Of a stretch of 64,000 bases of DNA, positions 1 to 8,445 are shown in pieces. Every line of letters starts with the position of its first letter. The first letter of the stretch is position 1. This DNA comes from Polynucleobacter sp. AP-Jannik-300A-C4 (GTDB lineage: Bacteria; Pseudomonadota; Gammaproteobacteria; Burkholderiales; Burkholderiaceae), in NCBI RefSeq assembly GCF_018688335.1, contig NZ_CP061316.1, positions 434,001 through 498,000 on the forward strand. Reading direction: 5' to 3'. The position numbers were made by a program, and so were the translations under genes. The notes under the pieces are model-generated. The model did not search any database and was not told where the DNA came from. It worked only from the letters and a program-made list of their open reading frames with translations.

Positions 1-1380
1 CAAAACCTTGAGAATGTGCTCACGCTCAACCGACTCAATATCCTGACTCACTTCACCCTTAAATAATGCAATTTCTGTGCCATTTTGGGGCATATTGCTA
101 TCTGGAGCTGGATTTATTGCTGCTTTTGGGGAGTGATCGACTGTGGCTGTGTGGGTCAGTTGGGAGTCATCCAGCTCCAAGTCTTCCGCATAGATTTGAT
201 CCCCGTCTGCCAATAAAACCGCTCTTTGGATAATGTTCTCAAGTTCGCGGACATTGCCAGGCCAAGGGTACTTTTGTAAAAGAGCTCTGGCTGCCACACT
301 CAGGGTAAGCGAATCACGACCAATATTTACGCTATAGCGTTTGAGAAAGAACTCCGCTAGGGGAATGATATCCAGCGGACGGTTACGCAATTCCAGAACA
401 TGAATCGGGAATACGTTTAGGCGGAAGTACAAATCCTCCCTGAACTTGCCTGCCTTGACTTGCTCCTGAAGATTGAGGTTAGTAGCTGCAATGATTCGCA
501 CATCTGCCTGAATCGAATCCGTAGATCCAATGCGTTCAATCATTTTGTCTTGCAATACGCGCAATAGTTTGGCTTGAAGCGGTGCTGGCATTTCTCCAAT
601 TTCATCTAAGAAGAGAGTGCCTTTATGAGCTTGCTCAAATTTACCTGCTTGTGATTTGGTAGCGCCAGTAAATGAACCTTTTTCATGACCGAACAAAATC
701 GATTCCAGCAAAGTCTCTGGAATGGCAGCACAGTTAATCGCTACGTAAGGACCTTTTGCGCGCTTAGATGTTTTATGAATGTGATGCGCAATTACTTCTT
801 TACCTGCACCAGATTCACCTGTCACTAAAACGCTCGTATCGGTTGCAGCTACTCGTTCACATCTTGTGAAGGTAGCAATACTTTGTGGATCTACGGCAAT
901 CACGTTGTGTTCAGCAGGTCGAATCTGTGAGCCCACTTCTTTAGTTTTTGGCGTGGCTTCTACTAGAGCAGATGCTTCAGGTGTGCTTGCAGAATTCGTT
1001 TCTGGTGGGTAATAGCGAGAAATAATTTCAATGAGTTGTTGTGGCACAAAAGGCTTAATCAGAAAGTCTCTTGCACCTGCTTTCAGTGCCTCGACAGCAA
1101 GCTTGGTATCGGCAAAGGCAGTCATGATGACCACTGGTAAATCGGGGCATTCTGTTTGTGCAATCTTGAGCAGATCTAAGCCGGTCATGCCAGGCAGCTT
1201 GTAGTCTGTAACCAATACAGTCTTGAGCCCAGGGCGTAAGAGGGGCACTACTGTCTCAGCTCTTTGGTGGGTCACAAAGTCAATATTTTTCATGCGCAGC
1301 GTGACTGCAATAGCCTCTCTGAGGTCTTCATCATCCTCAACCAGAATCACAGGGAAACGTTGATCAATAGCGTCATTCAT
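1..1380 (-). CDS. Sigma-54-dependent flagellar response regulator (FlrC/FleR type), partial
   Basis: NtrC-family activator of sigma-54 promoters; its C-terminus lies beyond the left edge. The translation starts at ATG 1380 and shows a receiver domain (acidic EDDED cluster near residue 17, phospho-acceptor D59 in VTDYKLPG). A AAA+ domain follows with Walker A GESGAGKE, the sigma-54 contact loop as GSFTGA (a variant of GAFTGA) and Walker B LFLDEIGEMP. The first codons of a Fis-type helix-turn-helix (ESVEREHILKVL) are reached at base 1. It lies 23 bp downstream of a sensor kinase gene and is divergent from the fli operon, so it very likely activates flagellar operons such as the one behind the promoter at 16550. 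The flagellar role is inferred from context and the domains are clear. No symbol is given because FlrC, FleR and FlbD-like names overlap. Confidence 0.88.
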   Translation of the reverse strand, partial: MNDAIDQRFPVILVEDDEDLREAIAVTLRMKNIDFVTHQRAETVVPLLRPGLKTVLVTDYKLPGMTGLDLLKIAQTECPDLPVVIMTAFADTKLAVEALKAGARDFLIKPFVPQQLIEIISRYYPPETNSASTPEASALVEATPKTKEVGSQIRPAEHNVIAVDPQSIATFTRCERVAATDTSVLVTGESGAGKEVIAHHIHKTSKRAKGPYVAINCAAIPETLLESILFGHEKGSFTGATKSQAGKFEQAHKGTLFLDEIGEMPAPLQAKLLRVLQDKMIERIGSTDSIQADVRIIAATNLNLQEQVKAGKFREDLYFRLNVFPIHVLELRNRPLDIIPLAEFFLKRYSVNIGRDSLTLSVAARALLQKYPWPGNVRELENIIQRAVLLADGDQIYAEDLELDDSQLTHTATVDHSPKAAINPAPDSNMPQNGTEIALFKGEVSQDIESVEREHILKVL

Positions 1381-1403
1381 TTCAATAGTTCGTTTCTCAG
1401 TAT

Positions 1404-2546
1404 TTATTGTTGCGTGATGGGTAAGGTAATCTTGAAGACTGCACCGTGCTTGGTGTTGTGAACGGCAATCGTTCCACGGTGGGCATCTAAAGTATTTTTG
1501 GCGATCGATAGACCAAGACCAGTGCCATTAGCGCTGGTAGTAGAGAAGGGCTCAAACAAGGAGTCAATGATGGTGCTCGCAATACCGGGGCCTTGATCTT
1601 CAATGGTGATGATCAATTTCTTTGAATCAATATTTGCAGTCAGTAAGACAGTATCTTGAGGCTGTGAGACTGCTAGTGCGTTTTCAAGAATAGCCACTAA
1701 TGCATTCGGAATAGATTTTGGTTCTACTAGCAACATGGCTGTCTCAGAAATATTGCACTGAACATTGAGCTTTACTTGCTTTGTTTCAAACAGGGCCTGA
1801 ATGCTAGCTTGCGCTTCATCAATTAGTTGTTTGGCAGATGTAAGAACAGTTTTGGTGGGGCGATTAGAAATAAATCGCAACATGTCTTGTGAAAGTTTTT
1901 CTAGATCAAGTAATTGCTTGCGTAAGCGCAAGGCAAACTCTTTAGCCATCTCTGGCTGCACTTCATCATCACAAAGATGGGATGAATACAGAAGGGCGGT
2001 AGCAAGTGGTGTGCGAAATTGGTGTGCAATACCGGCAGCCATCTTGCCCATGGCAGTGAGGCGATTTTCGCGCTGGGTTTCTTGGTGAAGAGCAATGTTG
2101 GCGGTAATGTCTTGAATCTGCACAAAGCTACGTATGCCCTCGTCAATGCGAATGACCTGAACCATTTTTTGCGGGGAGTTGCGATCCTCGGCATTACCAA
2201 TCAGGTACTCTCCAGGGGCAATAGAGGCTTGCCAATCATGTGGCAACTGAAAATGATTGCCTGTGCTTAAGCTAGGTAAGAACTGAAGGACTGCTGGGTT
2301 ATGAAGCAGAACAATATTGTTCTCGAGCAGTATTACTCCAGCTGGAATGGCATTTAATAGGATCCCTAAGCGCTGATTGGACTTTTGCAACTCGGAGCTG
2401 AGTTGATTGATCTTCTCTTGAAGAGCTGCTTGCTGAGTCTCGAGTTTTTGAGATTCCGCATAAAAAATGGCAAATGCTTCCTCTAGGTGCTTAGCAGCTA
2501 GAGTGGGATCTTTCTCAGCGGTTATATTGGGGGCTGACTTGGTCAA
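1404..2546 (-). CDS. Cytosolic sensor histidine kinase (FlrB/FleS type)
   Basis: Probable partner kinase of the adjacent sigma-54 response regulator. The 380 residues contain no membrane span. An N-terminal coiled coil (about 20-60) is followed by a PAS-like region (about 60-150). The dimerisation/phosphoacceptor helix carries the H-box HQFRTPLA (near 178), and the ATPase domain has an N-box (ILENAL), DQGPGIA and GTGLGLSIAKN. FlrB and FleS have this same soluble PAS-HisKA-HATPase layout. The only plausible start is TTG at 2546, because a stop codon lies four codons upstream and no good Shine-Dalgarno is visible. The divergent intergenic region towards fliF (about 180 bp) must hold promoters for both directions. 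The kinase identity is certain; the flagellar role is inferred from position. Confidence 0.88.
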   Translation of the reverse strand: MTKSAPNITAEKDPTLAAKHLEEAFAIFYAESQKLETQQAALQEKINQLSSELQKSNQRLGILLNAIPAGVILLENNIVLLHNPAVLQFLPSLSTGNHFQLPHDWQASIAPGEYLIGNAEDRNSPQKMVQVIRIDEGIRSFVQIQDITANIALHQETQRENRLTAMGKMAAGIAHQFRTPLATALLYSSHLCDDEVQPEMAKEFALRLRKQLLDLEKLSQDMLRFISNRPTKTVLTSAKQLIDEAQASIQALFETKQVKLNVQCNISETAMLLVEPKSIPNALVAILENALAVSQPQDTVLLTANIDSKKLIITIEDQGPGIASTIIDSLFEPFSTTSANGTGLGLSIAKNTLDAHRGTIAVHNTKHGAVFKITLPITQQ

Positions 2547-2604
2547 TGTATTTATCTATGGCTAAATGCGTATTAAATGACTTTGGTTTTGTAATAACTA
2601 GGGC

Positions 2605-2617
2605 GGCAAATTTTGCC
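2605..2617. promoter_or_regulatory. GGCA-N5-TGCC palindrome upstream of fliF
   Basis: Near-perfect palindrome GGCAAATTTTGCC in the 180-bp gap between the divergent kinase/regulator pair and fliF. The same GGCA-N5-TGCC architecture occurs twice upstream of flgB (16370-16382 and 16412-16424). With flanking bases, the fliF copy and the second flgB copy share GCGGCAA(A/T)TTTTGCC. A binding site for the flagellar activator is the simplest reading, but no binding data are available. Confidence 0.45.
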
Positions 2618-2654
2618 TCTTTATTCCCATAGAATATCAATATTTAGGGAAAAA

Positions 2655-2670
2655 AGGCAAAAAGGTTCTA
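2655..2670 (+). promoter_or_regulatory. Weak sigma-54-like promoter candidate for fliF
   Basis: AGGCAAAAAGGTTCTA aligns with the sigma-54 consensus at the -24 element (GGCA) and has correct spacing, but the -12 element reads TTCT instead of TTGC. It lies about 45 bp downstream of the GGCA-N5-TGCC palindrome and 55 bp before the fliF start, which is a plausible layout. Because the nearly invariant -12 GC is missing, this is only a suggestion. Confidence 0.2.
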
Positions 2671-2725
2671 TATTTAGTGATATTATGTTTACAGAATTTT
2701 TACCTGATTTGACGGAATCGACCCA

Positions 2726-4669
2726 TTGAGCGAAGAGGCAAAGCCCGGAATACAGGAAAGCGAAAAGGATGCAGCAGTAGTCAGCATTGGCTCTAAAGCC
2801 GCCTCCGCAGCTATTCCAGCGATGGCCCCATCTAAGGGCAAGGTCAAACTCCCCTCAAAATTAGGCGAACTCCAACAGCGTTTTGGTGCTCTTGGTCTAC
2901 AACAGCGCCTGATCGTACTTGCTGCACTCTTCCTCTTTATTGCAGTCTTGGTCTTTGTTTCGATTTCCGGCCGAAGTAGGGATGACTACCGCGTACTTTT
3001 CTCCAGTATTAACGAGCGTGACGGCGCTGCGATCGTAGCTGCCTTGCAGCAGATGAATGTTCCTTACAAGTTCACAGAAGGTGGTGCTGCTATTTTGGTG
3101 CCAGAGTCATCTGTTTATGAAACCCGTTTGCGCCTTGCTGGACAAGGGCTTCCCAAGGCGGGCAACGTTGGTTTTGAGTTGCTTGAAAACCAAAAAATGG
3201 GTACCAGCCAGTTTGTAGAGCAGGTGAACTATCAGCGTGGTCTTGAGGGTGAGTTGGCTCGTAGCATTAGCTCATTGGCGCAGGTTAAATCTGCTCGTGT
3301 GATGTTAGCCATTCCTAAGCAAACCGCATTTATGCGTGAGCAAGAAAAACCCACTGCATCTGTTGTCGTCACAATGCATCCTGGTCGATTCTTGGATGCT
3401 CAGCAAGTTGCTGCCATCACGAATTTAGTAGGTTCTTCAGTGCCTAATCTAGGCCCAGCCAATGTCACTATTGTTGACGCTGAAGGTAGTCTCCTAGCCC
3501 CCAATGCCCAACGTTTAATGGGCTTGGATAGCAATCAGTTGAAATATGTAGCGGAACTTGAAGGCGCATTATCTAAGCGGGTTCAGGCCATCTTAGAGCC
3601 CGTCACTGGTAAAGAAAATGTACGTGCTCAAGTAACGGTTGATATGGATTTTGGTGAGCTTGAGCGAACCGAAGAAACGTTCGGTCGCAACTCACCACCA
3701 AATCAGTCCTCCATTAGAAGTCAGCAAACAAACGAAGCAGCAACACCTGGATCTGCAGCGGCAGGCGTCCCTGGTGCGCTCACCAACCAACCTCCTGGTG
3801 GCGGTCAGGCGCCTATTAATGCGGCAGGCGGAGCTGCTGCTGGGCCGCAGAATCTCAATGCACCGCCATCAAGTTCAAGCTCTACTGCTAGCAACATCAA
3901 AAAAGACTCAACAATCAACTACGAGTTAGATCGTGCGATTCAGAGAATTAAATCTGAAAAAGGTCAAGTCAGAAGAGTGTCTGCTGGTGTAGTAGTGAAC
4001 TACAAGCAGCCCACCGGGGTTGATAAAGATGGTAAGCCACTCAAGCCTGTGCCTTATAACGCCAAAGAGTTGGACCAGATTAATAACCTAGCTCGTGATG
4101 CTGTTGGCTTTAATGAGCGTCGTGGTGATAGCGTCAGTGTTGCCAATATTCCGTTTAAGGTTGAAGCTGACGTTGAACCTCCTTTTTACAAGCAGGCGGG
4201 TGTAATTGAGCTCAGCAAAGAGTTCTTTAAGTTTGCGATTATTTTGGGATCTCTAGGTATTATTTTCTTTGGCGTTGTGAAGCCTTTACTCTTTCCTAAG
4301 AAGATGGATGAGGCCTTGGAAGAGCAGCGTATAGAAGAAGAGTTTGATGAGAAGATGAAGGCTGAGATGGCCCAAATGGATCCGAAAGCTCGCGACAAGC
4401 GTCGCATGGAAATGGAATTGCTCAAAGAGCGTCAGCGAATTGCTGAGGAAGAAGAGCGCGCACGTCTTGAGGAAGAGCGTGCCAAGCTTGAAGAAGATCG
4501 TAAACGTGCTGATGAAGAGAAGAAGCAAGAGTACGACGAGTTACTCAAGTACGCGCAAGAATTTGTGGAGGAGAACCCTAAAGTGGTCTCCTCTATCTTT
4601 AAAGAGTGGCTGGCCGATGATGCCGAAAAAACAAATACTGCTAATGCCGCTGCGGCAAACGCTGGTTGA
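2726..4669 (+). CDS. fliF: Flagellar MS-ring protein FliF
   Basis: Inner-membrane ring protein that nucleates the flagellar basal body and holds the export gate and FliG. The 647 residues are about 80-90 more than usual. TM1 spans about 61-80 and is followed by the YscJ/FliF ring-building domains. A low-complexity Gly/Pro/Ala/Gln/Ser stretch lies near 320-395, and TM2 is about 500-521. The tail is long and highly charged, Glu/Lys/Arg coiled coil from about 535 to 610. The C-terminal ELLKYAQEFVEENPKVVSSI region matches the helix that binds FliG. The start is TTG at 2726 behind a weak GACGGAA; an in-frame stop lies just upstream. It is the first gene of fliFGHIJKLMNOPQR. The extra coiled coil between TM2 and the FliG-binding helix is unusual. 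Confidence 0.97.
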   Translation: MSEEAKPGIQESEKDAAVVSIGSKAASAAIPAMAPSKGKVKLPSKLGELQQRFGALGLQQRLIVLAALFLFIAVLVFVSISGRSRDDYRVLFSSINERDGAAIVAALQQMNVPYKFTEGGAAILVPESSVYETRLRLAGQGLPKAGNVGFELLENQKMGTSQFVEQVNYQRGLEGELARSISSLAQVKSARVMLAIPKQTAFMREQEKPTASVVVTMHPGRFLDAQQVAAITNLVGSSVPNLGPANVTIVDAEGSLLAPNAQRLMGLDSNQLKYVAELEGALSKRVQAILEPVTGKENVRAQVTVDMDFGELERTEETFGRNSPPNQSSIRSQQTNEAATPGSAAAGVPGALTNQPPGGGQAPINAAGGAAAGPQNLNAPPSSSSSTASNIKKDSTINYELDRAIQRIKSEKGQVRRVSAGVVVNYKQPTGVDKDGKPLKPVPYNAKELDQINNLARDAVGFNERRGDSVSVANIPFKVEADVEPPFYKQAGVIELSKEFFKFAIILGSLGIIFFGVVKPLLFPKKMDEALEEQRIEEEFDEKMKAEMAQMDPKARDKRRMEMELLKERQRIAEEEERARLEEERAKLEEDRKRADEEKKQEYDELLKYAQEFVEENPKVVSSIFKEWLADDAEKTNTANAAAANAG

Positions 4670-4687
4670 GATAAAGAGTAGATAGAC

Positions 4688-5785
4688 ATGGCTGACGAAG
4701 AAACCGGCGCCCCCAAACAGCTCTCGATCGCTGAAGCTCTGAAAGAGGGCGTCAAGGGCGCAACTCAATCTGGAAGTTTGACTTTCGAGGAGCTGGATGG
4801 TGCTTCGCGCGCTGCCGTGGTGTTGTTGGCAGTAGGTGCTGAATCTGCTGCAAATGTTTTGCGTCAAATGACGCCATTTGAAGTGCAGCGCCTATCCGGA
4901 AAGATGGCGGTTGTTCGCTCCTTAAGTCGCGATCTTGTATTGCAAGTGTTGCGTCAGTTTAAGGATGTCACTGCGAATAACTCACAAGTGGCTTTCGATA
5001 CCGATTCCTTCATGCAAAACATGCTGACTAAAGCGATGGGCGCTGAAGGTGCTTCTGATTTGCTCGGTCGTCTAGAGTCCACGCTCGACATGTCGGGTAT
5101 TGAAACTCTGAAGCGTATGGAATCTGATGTTCTGTACGAGATGATTAAGAATGAGCATCCGCAAATTATTGCTACAGTGATGGTGTTCTTGGAACCATCG
5201 CAAGCAGCCTCTGTTCTCAAGTTGTTTGCTGATGATTTGCGTAACGAATTGATCTTGCGTATTGCCTTATTAGAGAAAGTCCAACCAGCTGCCTTGAAAG
5301 AATTGAACGAAGTCATGTCACGATCCGCAGGTCCAGATGCCGACTTCCGCAGAAGCACCGTAGGTGGTGTTGTGCCTACTGCAGAAATTCTCAATATGCT
5401 GTCCGGTGGCTTGGACAAAGAAGCGCTCAATACGATTCGTAACTTTAATGGCGAATTGGCTGATGCAATTCAAGAGAAGATGTTCGTGTTCGAGGATTTC
5501 AACGACATCGAGGATCGTTCACTACAGACCCTCTTGTTAGAGGTTCCGCAAGAAACTTTGATCGTTGCTCTGAAAGGCGCAAGTCCAAAGTTGCGCGAAA
5601 AGCTCTTCAAAAATATGGCCAAGCGTGCTGCCGATGGCGTGCGCGAAGATCTCGAGACTCGCCCACCAGTCAAGGTACAAGAAGTCGAAGAGATGCAAAA
5701 AGAAGTTATTCGTGTTGCACGTGTCTTGGCTGATGAAGGCCGCATGATCATGGAAAGGGGCAAGTCAGCCGATGCCTTCCTCTGA
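4688..5785 (+). CDS. fliG: Flagellar motor switch protein FliG
   Basis: C-ring component that contacts FliF, FliM and the MotA stator and converts ion flow into torque. At 365 residues it carries about 30 residues of N-terminal extension compared with typical FliG (about 331-340), ahead of the first FliG domain (ASRAAVVLLAVG). The middle-domain EHPQ motif is at 156-159, and the C-terminal torque domain contains the charged run FVFEDFNDIEDRSLQTLL. It ends with an unusual tail (EVEEMQKEVIRVARVLADEG). The gene lies 18 bp downstream of fliF and overlaps fliH by 14 bp, which indicates translational coupling. Confidence 0.97.
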   Translation: MADEETGAPKQLSIAEALKEGVKGATQSGSLTFEELDGASRAAVVLLAVGAESAANVLRQMTPFEVQRLSGKMAVVRSLSRDLVLQVLRQFKDVTANNSQVAFDTDSFMQNMLTKAMGAEGASDLLGRLESTLDMSGIETLKRMESDVLYEMIKNEHPQIIATVMVFLEPSQAASVLKLFADDLRNELILRIALLEKVQPAALKELNEVMSRSAGPDADFRRSTVGGVVPTAEILNMLSGGLDKEALNTIRNFNGELADAIQEKMFVFEDFNDIEDRSLQTLLLEVPQETLIVALKGASPKLREKLFKNMAKRAADGVREDLETRPPVKVQEVEEMQKEVIRVARVLADEGRMIMERGKSADAFL

Positions 5786-6584
5786 TGAGGACTCCCTGCT
5801 GACGAGGTGGGAGCCTCCCTCCTTTGATCCTCCAAAGCCCCCTAAACCTCCTAAGGTTGCGCCTATTCAATACCCAACGGTTGAAGAGGTTGAGGCGATT
5901 CGCGACAACGCCTATAAAGAAGCTTATGAGTTAGGCTCAAATCAAGGTTTTGTAGAAGGTAGGGATGCCGGTTACAAAGAAGGCAAGGAATCAGGCTATC
6001 GCGAGGGTTATAAGCAGGGCTATGTCGAGGCAGACGAAGAAACTAAACGTTTACAAGATGCTCTGGGTCAATTGCTTGAATCAATCACTGGAATGCCTGA
6101 GGCCATTGCTGAGCCCCTCACACAACTGAGTTTTGAGATTGCCTCTCGCCTTGCTGCCAATATTTCAATGGAGCGTGCTCCGTTCGTAGCGGCTGTTCAA
6201 GAAGCCTTGATGCGTCTTCCACGCCCCGGTGAAAATCTTTACCTGCGTCTGCGAGCAGAAGAGGTTGAGACTTGGAAAAAAATTGTTGATGATCCCGGTC
6301 TCCCATTTGCCTGCACTATTTTGGTTGACGCGGATGTACGCCCAGGACATGCTTATGTTGAGGTGAGTGGTGCACGTATTGATGTGGGCCTTGAGGCACG
6401 CTTAGCTCTCGTCAGAAACGCCTTAGGTTTGGATGGCACTGCTGAAGAGCTCGCAACGGTGAACACAGAAGCCTTGATCGATAGCAGCATCAATATGCTT
6501 GAAGATGAATCTAGTGATGACTCTCACCTGGATGAAGAGCGGAACCTAGATCTCCCTGACTCTGGTGAGGTGGAGAAAGAGTGA
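5772..6584 (+). CDS. fliH: Flagellar export ATPase regulator FliH
   Basis: Peripheral stator of the flagellar export apparatus; it binds the ATPase FliI and tethers it to the C-ring. The 270-residue product has a proline-rich N-terminus (PPKPPKPPK) and a series of GxxxG-type repeats between about 55 and 85 (GRDAGYKEGKESGYREGY), a hallmark of FliH. A FliH/HrpE-type C-terminal domain follows, then an acidic tail. The start lies within the end of fliG and the stop overlaps the GTG of fliI, so the three genes are tightly coupled. Confidence 0.93.
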   Translation: MPSSDEDSLLTRWEPPSFDPPKPPKPPKVAPIQYPTVEEVEAIRDNAYKEAYELGSNQGFVEGRDAGYKEGKESGYREGYKQGYVEADEETKRLQDALGQLLESITGMPEAIAEPLTQLSFEIASRLAANISMERAPFVAAVQEALMRLPRPGENLYLRLRAEEVETWKKIVDDPGLPFACTILVDADVRPGHAYVEVSGARIDVGLEARLALVRNALGLDGTAEELATVNTEALIDSSINMLEDESSDDSHLDEERNLDLPDSGEVEKE

Positions 6585-7966
6585 GTCACTTGCAGCCGAC
6601 TCAATTAGCAGATCAACTGGAGATGCGCAGGCAGCATCTGGCGCAAGCGCCTCGCTCGATTCGTGAGGGTAAGCTCAAGCGGGTTTCTGGAATTGTGCTT
6701 GAGGTAGAAGGTTTGCCAATGAGCATTGGTACTGGTGCAACCATACTGTCTGAACTCGGTGGCAAAACATACGATGCTGAATGCATCGGCTTTAACGGTG
6801 CCATTACCTATTTAATGCCGATCGACACGATGGAAGGTATTTCTCCTGGAGCTTTGGTTTATCCAGCAGATACCCCCTTTAATTCTGGATCGGGATATAC
6901 CTCCAATAGCATCGGTGAGCCATTGCCCATCGGCGAGAGTCTGCTTGGTCGTGTAGTCGATGGCTTAGGTCGTCCGATTGATGGCAAAGGTTATGGGGAA
7001 AAGCAATTCTCTCCATTTATTCAAAGAACTTTGAATCCATTGGATCGCACCCCAATTCATGAGCCATTAGATGTTGGGATTCAAGCAGTCAATGGTTTGC
7101 TCACAGTGGGTCGAGGACAGCGGGTTGGAATCTTTGCTGGTTCTGGGGTTGGTAAAAGCGTTTTATTAGGTATGCTCGCGCGCAACTGCGTAGCTGATGT
7201 GATCGTGATTGGTTTGGTGGGTGAGCGTGGTCGTGAGGTGCGTGAGTTTTGTGAAGACACACTCGGCCCTGAATCATTTAAGCGCGCTGTTGTAGTTGCT
7301 GCTCCAGCAGATGCTTCACCCTTAGCGCGCTCTAAGGGTGCCTCGTATGCAACTGATGTAGCTATCTGGTTTAGAGATCAAGGTAAACATGTTGTTCTCA
7401 TTGTGGATTCTCTGACGCGTTATGCGATGGCATTGCGCGAGATTGGTTTGAGCTTAGGTGAAGCGCCAGTAGCACGTGGATACCCGCCTAGTGTGTTTGC
7501 ACGTATGCCTGAACTGGTTGAGCGCGTTGGTAATGGCGCTAATCCCGATGGATCGATTACGGCGTTTTATACCGTGTTGCTAGAAGGTGACGATACGAAT
7601 GATCCAGTTGCGGATACTGCCCGCGGAATTTTGGACGGTCACTTCTTCTTATCTCGTGAATTAGCAGATAGTGGTCACTACCCAGCTATTGATGTTGAAA
7701 AGTCAATTTCTCGTGTGATGCCTAAAGTGGTTTCCAAAGAGCATCTCTTATCCGCAAGGCGCCTAAAGCAACTCTACAGTCGGTATATGAGGGGGCGCGA
7801 TTTAGTTTCTATGGGCGCCTATATTGCCGGAACTGACCCAGATTTAGATGCAGCGCTCCAGGCTTGGCCAAAAATTCAGGCATTTTTACAGCAAGATGCC
7901 GAGCAAACCATTCCAATCGATCAAACTGAAAAACTCCTTTTCGAGATCGCTCCACCGGTGGTTTAA
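6581..7966 (+). CDS. fliI: Flagellum-specific ATP synthase/export ATPase FliI
   Basis: Hexameric ATPase of the flagellar type III export system, related to F1-beta, that energises or assists unfolding and loading of substrates. The 461 residues match the family. Walker A GSGVGKS is near 186-192, Walker B is HVVLIVDSLTRYA, and SDP-like nucleotide-binding and arginine-finger regions are present (VARGYPPSVFARMPELVERVG). The start is GTG at 6581, overlapping the fliH stop by 4 bp. It is followed after 6 bp by fliJ, as in most fli operons. Confidence 0.98.
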   Translation: MSHLQPTQLADQLEMRRQHLAQAPRSIREGKLKRVSGIVLEVEGLPMSIGTGATILSELGGKTYDAECIGFNGAITYLMPIDTMEGISPGALVYPADTPFNSGSGYTSNSIGEPLPIGESLLGRVVDGLGRPIDGKGYGEKQFSPFIQRTLNPLDRTPIHEPLDVGIQAVNGLLTVGRGQRVGIFAGSGVGKSVLLGMLARNCVADVIVIGLVGERGREVREFCEDTLGPESFKRAVVVAAPADASPLARSKGASYATDVAIWFRDQGKHVVLIVDSLTRYAMALREIGLSLGEAPVARGYPPSVFARMPELVERVGNGANPDGSITAFYTVLLEGDDTNDPVADTARGILDGHFFLSRELADSGHYPAIDVEKSISRVMPKVVSKEHLLSARRLKQLYSRYMRGRDLVSMGAYIAGTDPDLDAALQAWPKIQAFLQQDAEQTIPIDQTEKLLFEIAPPVV

Positions 7967-7972
7967 TTCCTT

Positions 7973-8419
7973 ATGTCTGCTATTGAGCTACTTCTGCGCC
8001 TAGCTAAAATCCGCGAGGATCAAGCAATGGCTCGTGCAAAAAGGGCTGCTGGACAGGTTAATCAAACAAAAGCCTTTAAAAATCAAGTACTTGAGTATGC
8101 TAAGGACTATGAGGTACAGATGATTGCCGGTGGCAATCAAAGTGTTTCTGTAGCATTTATTCAAGATGCCAATGCCTTTAGGGAAAAGCTGATTCAGAGC
8201 TCTATTGAGATGGATGGGCAGATTCAGGGTCTATCCAGAGCCTCAGAAGATACCCTCAAGACCGCCACAGAAGCCAGAATGCGCACCCTTGGATTGACTA
8301 AATTAGTCAATAAAAAGAAGCTGGAAGCCAGGAAGAAGAAGGCTAAGGCGGAAATGAACCTCTTTGAAGATAACTACGCCGCGAGGGCTAGTGCCAATTC
8401 TGGCACGAAAGATGCATAG
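7973..8419 (+). CDS. fliJ: Flagellar export chaperone FliJ
   Basis: Short alpha-helical protein of 148 residues, predicted as an antiparallel coiled coil like FliJ. In known systems FliJ sits in the FliI hexamer pore, contacts FlhA and escorts export chaperones. Sequence conservation is weak in this family. The assignment rests on size, helical heptad composition (LAKIREDQAMARAKRAAGQV and a Lys/Ala-rich C-terminus) and location between fliI and fliK. No unusual features were seen. Confidence 0.85.
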   Translation: MSAIELLLRLAKIREDQAMARAKRAAGQVNQTKAFKNQVLEYAKDYEVQMIAGGNQSVSVAFIQDANAFREKLIQSSIEMDGQIQGLSRASEDTLKTATEARMRTLGLTKLVNKKKLEARKKKAKAEMNLFEDNYAARASANSGTKDA

Positions 8420-8445
8420 TAAGTAGTGTTCCTTTTGGAGAAGCT

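Noticed and set aside
2601..2619. GGGCGGCAAATTTTGCC read as a sigma-54 promoter for fliF
   Set aside because: The GG and GC elements are 13 or 10 bases apart instead of the required 12, so the -24/-12 spacing fails; treated as an operator-like palindrome instead.
4954..5430. Open 158-codon frame antisense to fliG
   Set aside because: Lies entirely within fliG, has a Ser/Arg-rich composition typical of an antisense shadow, and has no ribosome-binding site.
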